From: Euryarchaeota archaeon UBA250
GTDB taxonomy: Archaea > Thermoplasmatota > Poseidoniia > Poseidoniales > Thalassarchaeaceae
Assembly (NCBI GenBank): GCA_002504845.1
Contig: DATW01000015.1
Coordinates: 1-18,786 of the forward strand
Direction of reading: 5' to 3'
DNA length: 18,786 bases
Positions 8,001 through 14,047 of this stretch are shown one piece after another. A model generated the notes under the pieces. It saw only the letters and a program-made list of their open reading frames with translations. It searched no databases and had not been told where the DNA came from. Within the stretch, counting starts at the first letter, position 1, and each line of letters opens with the position of its first letter. Made by a program: the position numbers and the translations under genes.

Positions 8001-8494
8001 CTAGCTCGGATTAACGATACAGTCTCCATCTCGACAATTACGTCTCCGTTCTGACCTTCGAGTTGTATGTTGTCTGCACGATAATCTCCCTGTCCAGTGG
8101 CCTCATATGCAATTGTCTGAATCCCTCCTATGTCGATCTGCAATACGTCTGTAACTTGGACATCGAGAGTTCCTGTGAGCGTATTTACGTTGGTTGAAAC
8201 GCCGCTACTAGCTATGAAGTCGTAAACGTCCAACTCCCCGTCATAGACCCATCGGTCATTGATTTTCCAGGAAGGTGTATCGACAGAACCGGATGAATGG
8301 GAGAATCTCTGATCGAGTTTTTCTTCGCGTATCTCTTCGGATACGGAATCATATGGCGATGCAGGAATCAATAGGATTGCAACCGCTGTCCAAAATACAA
8401 AATCTCGCAAGCGTGGGCTGTCCAACACGACCCGCTGACGGAAGTCAAGGGTATAATCACTTGTCGTATTCTCAGAGTAGGTCGGCCAACTCAT
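5057..8494 (-). CDS. Large PKD-repeat surface protein with two membrane segments and a cytoplasmic tail
   Basis: 1145 residues. A hydrophobic segment at about 31-46 (FVFWTAVAILLIPA) is a signal peptide or signal anchor. Residues 70-540 are a large beta-rich, N-glycosylation-sequon-containing ectodomain. About five tandem PKD/Ig-like modules follow (roughly 545-632, 633-722, 723-832, 833-932 and 933-1032), marked by repeated DDDGA, NxPP and WDLD motifs; the last has an Asp-rich, calcium-site-like stretch at 978-992. A second membrane helix lies at about 1037-1058, followed by RGRGKG and an 87-residue charged tail ending in acidic and Ser-rich residues. This predicts an extracellular adhesion or envelope protein with a cytoplasmic C-terminus. 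The start lies inside the 3' end of tbp (23-base overlap). GTG or TTG codons near 8428 would give a shorter, more typical signal peptide. No enzymatic domain is seen and the exact function is unknown. Confidence 0.85.
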   Translation of the reverse strand: MSWPTYSENTTSDYTLDFRQRVVLDSPRLRDFVFWTAVAILLIPASPYDSVSEEIREEKLDQRFSHSSGSVDTPSWKINDRWVYDGELDVYDFIASSGVSTNVNTLTGTLDVQVTDVLQIDIGGIQTIAYEATGQGDYRADNIQLEGQNGDVIVEMETVSLIRASDMAVISQTATIDIEFDGPWWVCLLINCNIASITAANEYWPPLERHDFPLYVGDSWVNNYTVNTTYSGTSAYVDIPQDSSEQVETTSTVVQAGYPGVSHSGCAVSYNVTATDVNGSIVGYGWHCDSIGNDVLTLNEVTLGLMAEHEIQSSNLAFRSTEVHVDLGYPLSPFNLESPIWVNVTDSSGTPLQDTDVEVSYDATGFGTTVTTASNGSAFLSLDYGAYGDDSYVVGEYGSHGILARVGIDDIGVSTVTLDPDIHEVDLKLESVSISVERNRSDTIETIPSPYDAVPGDIVTISVPIVNDGLMHAPPGFVEAFGSNTGTIGLESFPSLPSLGTSVANFEWTVPEIMGNELISFSIDTGESDGNPSNDAADIFVYVGRLPYADVSIPSDPLTLTDVIIDATASNDPDGGEVTCKIESQMPDGTVQSAIGCTHSQAWSDDGQYNVTVTITDDEGDISQVSTTVNILNRPPEATLLPYDSSIVIGDQITLQLENVRDLDTNTPTSPVAISWNESCIEGTLGVSCTFTPSQEGDVVASVTIVDDDGAQTTINANILVLNAPPVLESIQVWFGPNRLSQDSRGLYTVNEGDLLRFTAVASDSPGDMSTLSAIWRPDADSSSGPIVEDYSPDFVTEYVYTTSGFHLLAIEIFDDDGASTGITTVPIEVINTPPTIDPVSPPLPVFEDSPLTISVSVRDTPGDLENIEICWDLDLTMDTSASGSVDDDCDYTGSNFDYTWGDSNAAPTSIILHISDDDGATASVEIPITVRNKAPIALGAISEESPMEGDTVILSAQGSSDTPYDLPNLDYAWDLDIMSDSDGDGDSGNDRDLIGYSTQTTFNKEGTRVVRLIVSDGTESSYWDVEISVNPAPQPFGMIAVSAGVLVVVAFAVTMILRGRGKGPNDPALKKRDASRETRRPIKPSKPIPIEKEIVNEDPIRESMEDLAEKLYGSKTAVPTSRPDDDISDISSSLREALMEDDSS

Positions 8495-9224
8495 CCTGGA
8501 TGAATTGGACGGCTTCTAAAATCTCATCTTTCCTTCTCGCGCCGGTTATCACCATCTTACCGCTTCCGAAAATCAAACACACAACACGCGGGTAGTCTAA
8601 CCTGTAAATCAGACCCGGGAACTGCTCTGGCTCGTATTCCACCTTGTCGAAAGGTAGGTGGAACGTAAGGTTGTTCAGATTGAGTTTCCTAGGCATTGTG
8701 GCCAGTGGTTCTCCCTGCTTTATTCCACGGATCTGGAATTTACCGAACTTTTCTTGTTCTTCCTTTGTCATTGCATTCCAGACTTCAATCTCTTCGTCAT
8801 CAGCAGGACGTATTTCTCCTCCCTCAAGGTCTATTACACGAGTGTTGATGTCGTCCATGCGTGCAGTTCCATCGTAATCTTCGGGATAGTGCAATGCATA
8901 TGTGGCGACCATGTTCTGAACCTCAATCTTGACATCTTCTATCTCCCACGTCTCGATTCCTGCTGCTCTTAAATCCCCTATCATGCGGGTGATTCCTTCG
9001 TGGATATTCTCCTCATTCTTCCCGCCTGTGCACACTGCTCTTCCTGATCGGAACATCAAGATGGCAAGTTTCGGGTCCACGACCCGATAAACGACACCGG
9101 GGAATTGCTCCGGCTCATATTCACAATTCAGCTGGATTGCGATATCAGGCAGGTCCAGTTCTTCAGCAACTCTCGTAGATGCGACTACGTTGACTACAGT
9201 CAAGCGTTCTTCATCACTCTTCAT
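8472..9224 (-). CDS. tbp: TATA-binding protein with a large insertion in the second repeat
   Basis: 250 residues, against about 180-200 for usual archaeal TBPs. TBP binds the TATA box, bends DNA and recruits TFB and RNA polymerase. Both direct repeats are present: VNVVAST, EYEPEQFPGVVYR and FRSGRAVCTGG in repeat 1; VQNMVAT, EYEPEQFPGLIYR and FGSGKMVITGA in repeat 2. The four DNA-kinking phenylalanines appear kept (F41, F58, F202, F219), with the family's 17-residue spacing inside each pair. Between VQNMVAT and LNLNNLTFHLPFDKV there are about 65-70 extra residues (about 113-179), rich in Asp and Glu, in the link between the first strand and first helix of repeat 2. The insertion is in frame and its codon use resembles the rest, so it is not an assembly break. 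The gene has its own TATA box placed for a leaderless transcript. Confidence 0.95.
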   Translation of the reverse strand: MKSDEERLTVVNVVASTRVAEELDLPDIAIQLNCEYEPEQFPGVVYRVVDPKLAILMFRSGRAVCTGGKNEENIHEGITRMIGDLRAAGIETWEIEDVKIEVQNMVATYALHYPEDYDGTARMDDINTRVIDLEGGEIRPADDEEIEVWNAMTKEEQEKFGKFQIRGIKQGEPLATMPRKLNLNNLTFHLPFDKVEYEPEQFPGLIYRLDYPRVVCLIFGSGKMVITGARRKDEILEAVQFIQDELADLL

Positions 9225-9236
9225 GGTGTTTCGCAG

Positions 9237-9253
9237 TTATATACCGTATATAA
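9237..9253 (-). promoter_or_regulatory. tbp promoter: TATA box within a perfect 17-base palindrome
   Basis: On the minus strand the bases read TTATATACGGTATATAA, a perfect inverted repeat of 8+8 around one central base. The upstream half, TTATATA (9253-9247), is centred about 26 bases before the A of the tbp ATG (9224). That is the archaeal TATA-to-start distance, so the mRNA is probably leaderless. The downstream half is a second TATA-like box in the opposite orientation, sitting between the TATA box and the start. No clear purine-rich BRE precedes it; the flank is C-rich. TBP may bind both halves and limit its own synthesis (inference). Confidence 0.7.
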
Positions 9254-9270
9254 GGGGGTGTGGCGGGAAA

Positions 9271-10236
9271 TCAGCCTAAAATCTGAGCACCTTTGTTATG
9301 AAATGAGCTTATCATGGCTTTAGCGCCATGTAGTTCCATCATCTGAGCGACACGTGTGGGGTCTCTCGTCAGAGCCATCATACACCCGCCACCGCCCGCA
9401 CCAGTAAGTTTGGCTCCGAGAGAATGAGGGCGCACGGATGCGATCAACTTCTCTAAGAATGGCGTGCTTAGGTTAAGTGCCTCAAGCCTACTCTGACATG
9501 CATTCATGGCCATACCGACTGTTTCCCATTCAGCAGATGCAAGAGCGGCCAGCCCCATTGCAGTAATGTCCCCGATTGAATCTAAATCGGATTTTCGTTC
9601 GGGGTTCGAAGATATCAAATCTGCAACCATGGCGACCATTTTTCCTGTTTTCGATGAGTTCCCAGTGAAACCGAGGACAAGCGATGGAGGGTTGGAATCA
9701 TCTGGAAGATCGATAGTACCTACATCCCATTTACGAAGTCCTTCAGACGTTTCCAATTCTGCCTCGAACACGTGCTTCACCATGGGTGGAAGTGATGAGG
9801 AGACGACGACGCAACCGCCAAGAGCGCTGGTGGCCGTATCTGTCGGACTGGCACGCCCGGATTGGGCAGCTGCCTCCGCCAGATGGGCAGATTTGGCAGC
9901 GTCTATCAAGTTAGAAGATTCGCCGATTTGATTGCTAAGAGCAAGATGTGCGGCTACAGATAAGGCTGCAGAGGACCCTTGTCCAGCTGCAGAGAAAAGC
10001 GTGCTAGATATCTGAAAAGAGTAGGGGCCGGAACCCCGTGGCATCCTAGATATTATCGATTTCAGATGCGGGTGTCGTATTGGGTCCAGGGGCCTACCTT
10101 CAACCGCCCATTCCTTGTTATCTGAGACCGTGACATTTACGCCTGCTTCAATTGCAACAGCAACGGCAGGGTGGCCGTAGACGACTGCATGCTCTCCGAA
10201 CAGAATTGCCTTTCCGGGTGCACGCGCTTCTGCCAT
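9271..10236 (-). CDS. mvk: Mevalonate kinase (GHMP kinase family)
   Basis: 321 residues, cytosolic. It phosphorylates mevalonate with ATP to mevalonate 5-phosphate in archaeal isoprenoid (membrane lipid) synthesis. All three GHMP motifs are present: PGKAILFGEHAVVYGHPAVA near the N-terminus, the ATP loop AAGQGSSAALSVA (83-95), and GAKLTGAGGGG (274-284) near the C-terminus. D133 in SPTDTATSALGG is the probable catalytic Asp. The GEHAVVYG signature and the length separate mevalonate kinase from galactokinase, homoserine kinase and phosphomevalonate kinase. The ATG at 10236 is preceded by AGAGGT. It lies 46 bases upstream of tbp, but that gap holds the tbp promoter, so the two may be separately transcribed. 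Together with aconitase X at 1391-3151 it suggests the archaeal phosphomevalonate-dehydratase route rather than the Thermoplasma mevalonate-3-kinase route (inference). Confidence 0.95.
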   Translation of the reverse strand: MAEARAPGKAILFGEHAVVYGHPAVAVAIEAGVNVTVSDNKEWAVEGRPLDPIRHPHLKSIISRMPRGSGPYSFQISSTLFSAAGQGSSAALSVAAHLALSNQIGESSNLIDAAKSAHLAEAAAQSGRASPTDTATSALGGCVVVSSSLPPMVKHVFEAELETSEGLRKWDVGTIDLPDDSNPPSLVLGFTGNSSKTGKMVAMVADLISSNPERKSDLDSIGDITAMGLAALASAEWETVGMAMNACQSRLEALNLSTPFLEKLIASVRPHSLGAKLTGAGGGGCMMALTRDPTRVAQMMELHGAKAMISSFHNKGAQILG

Positions 10237-10348
10237 GACCTCTCGTACCCGGTATTGGGGATAGCCCCTTCGCGTACTTACGTGATGTTCAAGGCCTCAT
10301 TGCAATCAACGTGGTTCCACGGGGCACCCCCCGCAGGAGAGATTCCGG
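10237..10348. other. Divergent intergenic region between mvk and the iron-sulfur oxidoreductase gene
   Basis: This 112-base gap must carry promoters for both directions, yet I see no good TATA box on either strand; it is GC-rich for this genome. It contains a GGGG-ATAG-CCCC inverted repeat at about 10257-10268 and CGTGG-TT-CCACG at 10310-10321. Either could be an operator or chance; the evidence is weak. Confidence 0.35.
10335..10340 (+). promoter_or_regulatory. Ribosome binding site of the oxidoreductase gene
   Basis: AGGAGA lies 8 bases before the ATG at 10349. It is a strong Shine-Dalgarno match that fixes this start and shows that the mRNA has a leader, unlike tbp. Confidence 0.65.
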
Positions 10349-12418
10349 ATGGAGCACCCATTGCTTATCGATTACAATGGCATCCCTGGCTGGATGCTTC
10401 TCCTGGCATTGGGCGGCATCTCAATTGCATTCTTCGTCTACCAAGTTCAGAAGGCGATTCGATTGGTTCTAAGAGGCAGCTCAGACCCTAGGACCGATGC
10501 CTGGTTCAGCAGAGTGGTGGAAGTCGCAACTGGATGGCTAGGTCAGAAGCGTGTGCTTGAGGATCGGGTAGCAGGGGGTTTGCATGTCCTGATGTTCTGG
10601 GGATTCCTTATGCTGTCAAGCGATATGTTCGATCTTGCCACGGCGAATTGGTTCTCTGGATCTTTCCTCCCCGAAATACTCGTTGGACCATGGAATGGGA
10701 TGGTCGAGCTGGGATACACGTCTGCATTGATAGGATGTGTCGCAGCTTTGACTAGAAGAGTTGTTTTTACGCCTGAGAAGTTGAAGGGCAAGTCTCAGTT
10801 AGAGGGAAATGCAATACTTGTCCTGATATTCACAATTACGACGACGTCGTTCGTAGTTGAGTCTGCTGAGGGGCCATCTCCATTCTGGGAACCTCTAGGC
10901 TACTTAGTGGCTCAGGCAGGAGTTTCTGACACCTTTGTGATCGTATCTTATTGGATGCACATGGCAGCCATATGTTGCTTTCTCATCCTCATCCCTCTTT
11001 CCAAGCACATGCATCTGGTAATGGCGCTTCCCAACGTCTTATTCTTCGATCGTACCCCTATGGCAAAAATGCGTCCATTGGCAGTTGACGATAGCGGCAT
11101 GGCTGTTTCTCTTGAGGAATTGGATATCGATACTTTCGGAGTCTCGACATTCGACCAATACACTTGGAGGCAGCTCATTGACGGATGGGCCTGTACTTCC
11201 TGCGCAAGGTGTCAAGACGTGTGCCCGGCATATGAATCAGGGAAGTCGCTCAATCCGATGCAGATAGTCCATGATGTCCGATCATATGCCAATGAACATG
11301 CTCCGATATTGCTCACAGGAGAGACTCCCGATGAGACCATGATGGAACGTCTTTCCGCGGATGCAGTGTGGGCTTGTACTACTTGTCACGCCTGTGTCGA
11401 TGCCTGTCCACTTTACATCGAACACGTTCCGAAATTGACAGATCTTCGACGTAATGCGATGATGGAGACCATGGAATATCCCGAGCAACTGAATGTCGCC
11501 ATGGGCAATTTGGAATCCGGCTCGAATCCGTACGGATTTGGGGCTCATGAGAGAGGCGACTGGGCCAGTGATCTTGATGTAAAAATCGGAGAGCCTGCCG
11601 AATACATTTACTTCGTAGGGTGTGCGGCAAGTTTCGATGAGCGTAATCAAAAAGTTGCGAGGGCCACGATATCCCTGTTGAAGGAAGCGGGATTGGACGT
11701 GGGCATATTGGGCATGCAAGAAGGGTGCTCCGGAGACCCAGCAAGGAGAGCAGGGAATGAGTATCTATTCCAGATGCTCGCAGAGGCCAATGTGTCCACA
11801 TTCCAAGAGTTGGGCGTGAAGAGGATCGTGGCATCCTGCCCCCACTGCTTCCATACGTTGGGCAAGGAGTATCCCGACTATGGCGCAGATAAGCTAGAGG
11901 TGTTGCATCATTCGCAAATTCTAGCCAAATTACAGGACGAGGGGCGTTTACCGAGAATCGTCGATCATGAAGATAGTGTAACATTCCACGATCCGTGCTA
12001 TCTAGGAAGAATTGGTGGCGAGGTAGAAGCTCCAAGAGCAGTCATCGGAGGAGTAGACGTTGAAGTGGAACGGCACGGAACTGACTCCTTTTGTTGCGGA
12101 GCAGGTGGCGCACAGATGTGGATGGAGGAGGACGCCGATAAACGTGTCAATGTGATCCGTGCCAAAGAGTTGGCAGAAACAGGTGCAGACACAGTTGCAA
12201 TAGGGTGTCCATTTTGCTCCGTGATGGTGAAAGATGGTTTGGACTCGATCGGATGTGAAATGGATGTCAAAGATTTGGCTGAGATTCTGTGGGAGAAAAT
12301 GGTCCAGATGGAAGAAGAGGAAGATGGCACGACAACAGAATCTAGACTCGTTGCATCGTACCCTCATATGCCGGGTAATCGAAGAGGGACTCTGAATCGA
12401 AATCGTGTTTTGGATTGA
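10349..12418 (+). CDS. Membrane heme b/iron-sulfur oxidoreductase, probable ETF:(mena)quinone oxidoreductase (HdrDE/EMO-like)
   Basis: 689 residues fusing a NarI/HdrE-like membrane part to an HdrD-like soluble part. Membrane helices lie at about 14-33, 76-97, 119-137, 153-171 and 197-232; H79, H204, H220 and H222 are candidate heme b ligands. Two CxxCxxCxxxCP ferredoxin clusters follow (C282/285/288/292 and C343/346/349/353), then two CCG domains (C425, C460, C497, C500 and C550, C582/C583, C620, C623). The first CCG domain has the variant GCSGDPARRAGNE, as I recall for membrane-bound ETF:menaquinone oxidoreductases. Such proteins pass electrons from reduced ETF to the quinone pool during fatty-acid oxidation. 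The acyl-CoA dehydrogenase gene immediately downstream fits that role. Methanogenic HdrDE is unlikely, since nothing else here points to methanogenesis. The last 35 residues are a polar tail of no recognised function. The ETF itself is not in the window. Confidence 0.85.
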   Translation: MEHPLLIDYNGIPGWMLLLALGGISIAFFVYQVQKAIRLVLRGSSDPRTDAWFSRVVEVATGWLGQKRVLEDRVAGGLHVLMFWGFLMLSSDMFDLATANWFSGSFLPEILVGPWNGMVELGYTSALIGCVAALTRRVVFTPEKLKGKSQLEGNAILVLIFTITTTSFVVESAEGPSPFWEPLGYLVAQAGVSDTFVIVSYWMHMAAICCFLILIPLSKHMHLVMALPNVLFFDRTPMAKMRPLAVDDSGMAVSLEELDIDTFGVSTFDQYTWRQLIDGWACTSCARCQDVCPAYESGKSLNPMQIVHDVRSYANEHAPILLTGETPDETMMERLSADAVWACTTCHACVDACPLYIEHVPKLTDLRRNAMMETMEYPEQLNVAMGNLESGSNPYGFGAHERGDWASDLDVKIGEPAEYIYFVGCAASFDERNQKVARATISLLKEAGLDVGILGMQEGCSGDPARRAGNEYLFQMLAEANVSTFQELGVKRIVASCPHCFHTLGKEYPDYGADKLEVLHHSQILAKLQDEGRLPRIVDHEDSVTFHDPCYLGRIGGEVEAPRAVIGGVDVEVERHGTDSFCCGAGGAQMWMEEDADKRVNVIRAKELAETGADTVAIGCPFCSVMVKDGLDSIGCEMDVKDLAEILWEKMVQMEEEEDGTTTESRLVASYPHMPGNRRGTLNRNRVLD

Positions 12419-12419
12419 A

Positions 12420-12438
12420 GTTAGAACACTGGTCTAAC
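12420..12438. repeat. Short inverted repeat upstream of the acyl-CoA dehydrogenase gene
   Basis: GTTAGA, 7 bases, TCTAAC: a perfect 6-base inverted repeat, right after the oxidoreductase stop and 30 bases before the ATG at 12468. It could be an operator for a dimeric regulator or a weak hairpin. Chance occurrence cannot be excluded. Confidence 0.3.
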
Positions 12439-12467
12439 ATTAAGTGCTGAATTTCAATCATTTGTTC

Positions 12468-13616
12468 ATGCTCGAGAGTAGCCTGTCAGAAGAGCAGCAA
12501 ATGCTCAAGGATCTAGCCAGAGATTTTGCAGACGAGGAAATAATGCCCTATGCTGCCCAGTGGGAGAAAGAGGGCGAATTTCCTCAAGCCGCGATAAGAA
12601 AAGCACATGATCTCGGACTTCTAAATTGCACTATTCCAGAAAAATATGGGGGAGCGGGGATGAGTTTCCTGGATGAAGTGATTGTGAATGAGGAGTTCGG
12701 ACGGGGGGATCCTGGTTTTTCAACCATCACGGGAGTTACTATGCTAGCATGCCACCCTGTCCTTTATGGTGGCACCGAGGAGCAAAAAAATGAGTATTTG
12801 AGAAGAGTTTGTGATGGGAAATACGCATCTTACTGTGTCACAGAACCCGCCGCTGGATCCGATGTACAAGGTATCAGAACTAGCGCAGTATTGGATGGTG
12901 ACGAGTACATCATCAATGGAAGCAAGATGTGGATAGGGGGAGCGAAATATGCCGATTGGTTCTTCGTTTTGGCGAGAACTGGATCCGAGAATGGGTACAA
13001 GTCCCTAAGTGGTTTCATCGTAGATGCCGACAGTCCCGGGGTGGAGATAGGAAAAAAGGAAGATAAAATGGGGCAAAGATGCTCAGATACAAGAGGCATA
13101 ACCTTCACTGATGTCAGAGTCCCTAAAGAGAATTTAGTCGGATTGAAGGAAAATAATGGTTGGATGGATGCCATGGTTGCCTTTGATCGCTCCAGGCCGA
13201 TGCTCGCATCTCATGCAGTTGGGAATGCGCGCGGCGCAATGGAAGAGGCATGGAAGTATGCTAATGAAAGAGAGACTTTTGGAAAACCGATTTTCGAACA
13301 TCAATCGATATCATTCATGCTTGCTGATATGTCGACCAAAATAGAAGCCGCGCGATTGCTGACTTACCAAGCTGCTGCTGCGATAGATAATGGTGAAGAG
13401 GTCACGTTGAAGGCTGCCCATGCGAAACGGTTTGCGGCCGACATAGGCATGGAAGTCACTACAGACGCAGTGCAGATTTTTGGAGGGTACGGTTATTCTG
13501 AAGAATATCCCGCGGCTCGAAGGATGCGTGGAGCGAAAATATACCAAATATTTGGAGGCAGTAGTCAGATTCAGAGAATGATCATTAGTCGTGAAATCCA
13601 ATCGCGATTATCATAA
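12468..13616 (+). CDS. Acyl-CoA dehydrogenase family protein (MCAD-like, lacks the canonical catalytic glutamate)
   Basis: 382 residues from the ATG at 12468, giving MLESSLSEEQQML, the usual family N-terminus; a GTG at 12444 would add eight residues. The FAD-dependent family oxidises acyl-CoA to enoyl-CoA and passes electrons to ETF. Visible signatures are YCVTEPAAGSD (122-132), INGSKMWIGG, RSRPMLASHAVG, ERETFGKPIFEHQSI, QIFGGYGYSEEYP and IQRMIISREI. Overall it resembles medium-chain enzymes. The catalytic base (human MCAD Glu376, in YEGTSQIQR) is here G363 within IFGGSSQIQR. The alternative base site of long-chain and isovaleryl enzymes (MCAD position 255, just before the conserved Arg) is S242. 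So neither known position carries Glu. It may use another base, act on another substrate, or pair with a second subunit. It lies 49 bases after the quinone-linked oxidoreductase, its likely electron sink through ETF. Confidence 0.9.
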   Translation: MLESSLSEEQQMLKDLARDFADEEIMPYAAQWEKEGEFPQAAIRKAHDLGLLNCTIPEKYGGAGMSFLDEVIVNEEFGRGDPGFSTITGVTMLACHPVLYGGTEEQKNEYLRRVCDGKYASYCVTEPAAGSDVQGIRTSAVLDGDEYIINGSKMWIGGAKYADWFFVLARTGSENGYKSLSGFIVDADSPGVEIGKKEDKMGQRCSDTRGITFTDVRVPKENLVGLKENNGWMDAMVAFDRSRPMLASHAVGNARGAMEEAWKYANERETFGKPIFEHQSISFMLADMSTKIEAARLLTYQAAAAIDNGEEVTLKAAHAKRFAADIGMEVTTDAVQIFGGYGYSEEYPAARRMRGAKIYQIFGGSSQIQRMIISREIQSRLS

Positions 13617-13638
13617 ATCGCTTCCGATACGCGTGCTC

Positions 13639-14043
13639 ATGAGTGACGAATTTACCCAATGGGGGATGACAATTCCCGGGCTCGCGAACATGTATGGGTG
13701 CATCCTGATCTTCTGGGGCCTATTCTCTTACTTTACCCAGACTCCTGCGGAGGGTGCGGACCCTTCCATTACCGCAATGATTCCAGCTTTCATGGGTCTA
13801 CCGCTGCTTATGATGGGCGTGCTTTCAAAATTCAACGAGGCGAATAGGCATCACTACATGCATGCTTCAATGGCTGTAGCTCTGATTATGTTCCTGGCAG
13901 GAGCATCGAGAATGTTGACAGGCTTCTCTGAAATGTCCAATCTTGTATTGGTTTCCCACATGTTACTGGTGCTTGTTGGGGCCTCGTTCATATTTGCAGG
14001 AGTAAAATCATTCAGACATGCTCGTCTTAATCGAGAGAGCTGA
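13639..14043 (+). CDS. Small four-helix membrane protein of unknown function
   Basis: 134 residues from the ATG at 13639. The frame extends to a GTG at 13591 inside the acyl-CoA dehydrogenase gene, but the extra residues are polar and implausible. Predicted membrane helices: about 16-33, 42-62, 74-91 and 102-122, with a basic C-terminus (KSFRHARLNRES) likely cytoplasmic. Between helices 2 and 3 is a charged loop, NEANRHHYMHASM, with three histidines; SITAMIPAFMGLPLLMMG is the most conserved-looking part. I have a vague impression of similar small proteins in other microbes but cannot name a family. It is 22 bases after the acyl-CoA dehydrogenase and 4 bases before the next gene, so it is very likely co-transcribed. 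Histidines near the membrane could bind heme or metal, but that is speculation. Confidence 0.75.
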   Translation: MSDEFTQWGMTIPGLANMYGCILIFWGLFSYFTQTPAEGADPSITAMIPAFMGLPLLMMGVLSKFNEANRHHYMHASMAVALIMFLAGASRMLTGFSEMSNLVLVSHMLLVLVGASFIFAGVKSFRHARLNRES

Positions 14044-14047
14044 TTGG

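Noticed and set aside
9506..9931. A 141-codon plus-strand frame opposite mevalonate kinase
   Set aside because: It lies wholly within a gene with all GHMP motifs, has a Ser/Ala-rich translation without recognisable features, and no ribosome site.
10349..12418. Methanogen heterodisulfide reductase HdrDE
   Set aside because: The fusion with a NarI-like domain, the GCSGDPARR variant and the acyl-CoA dehydrogenase neighbour fit an ETF:quinone oxidoreductase better, and no methanogenesis genes are nearby.
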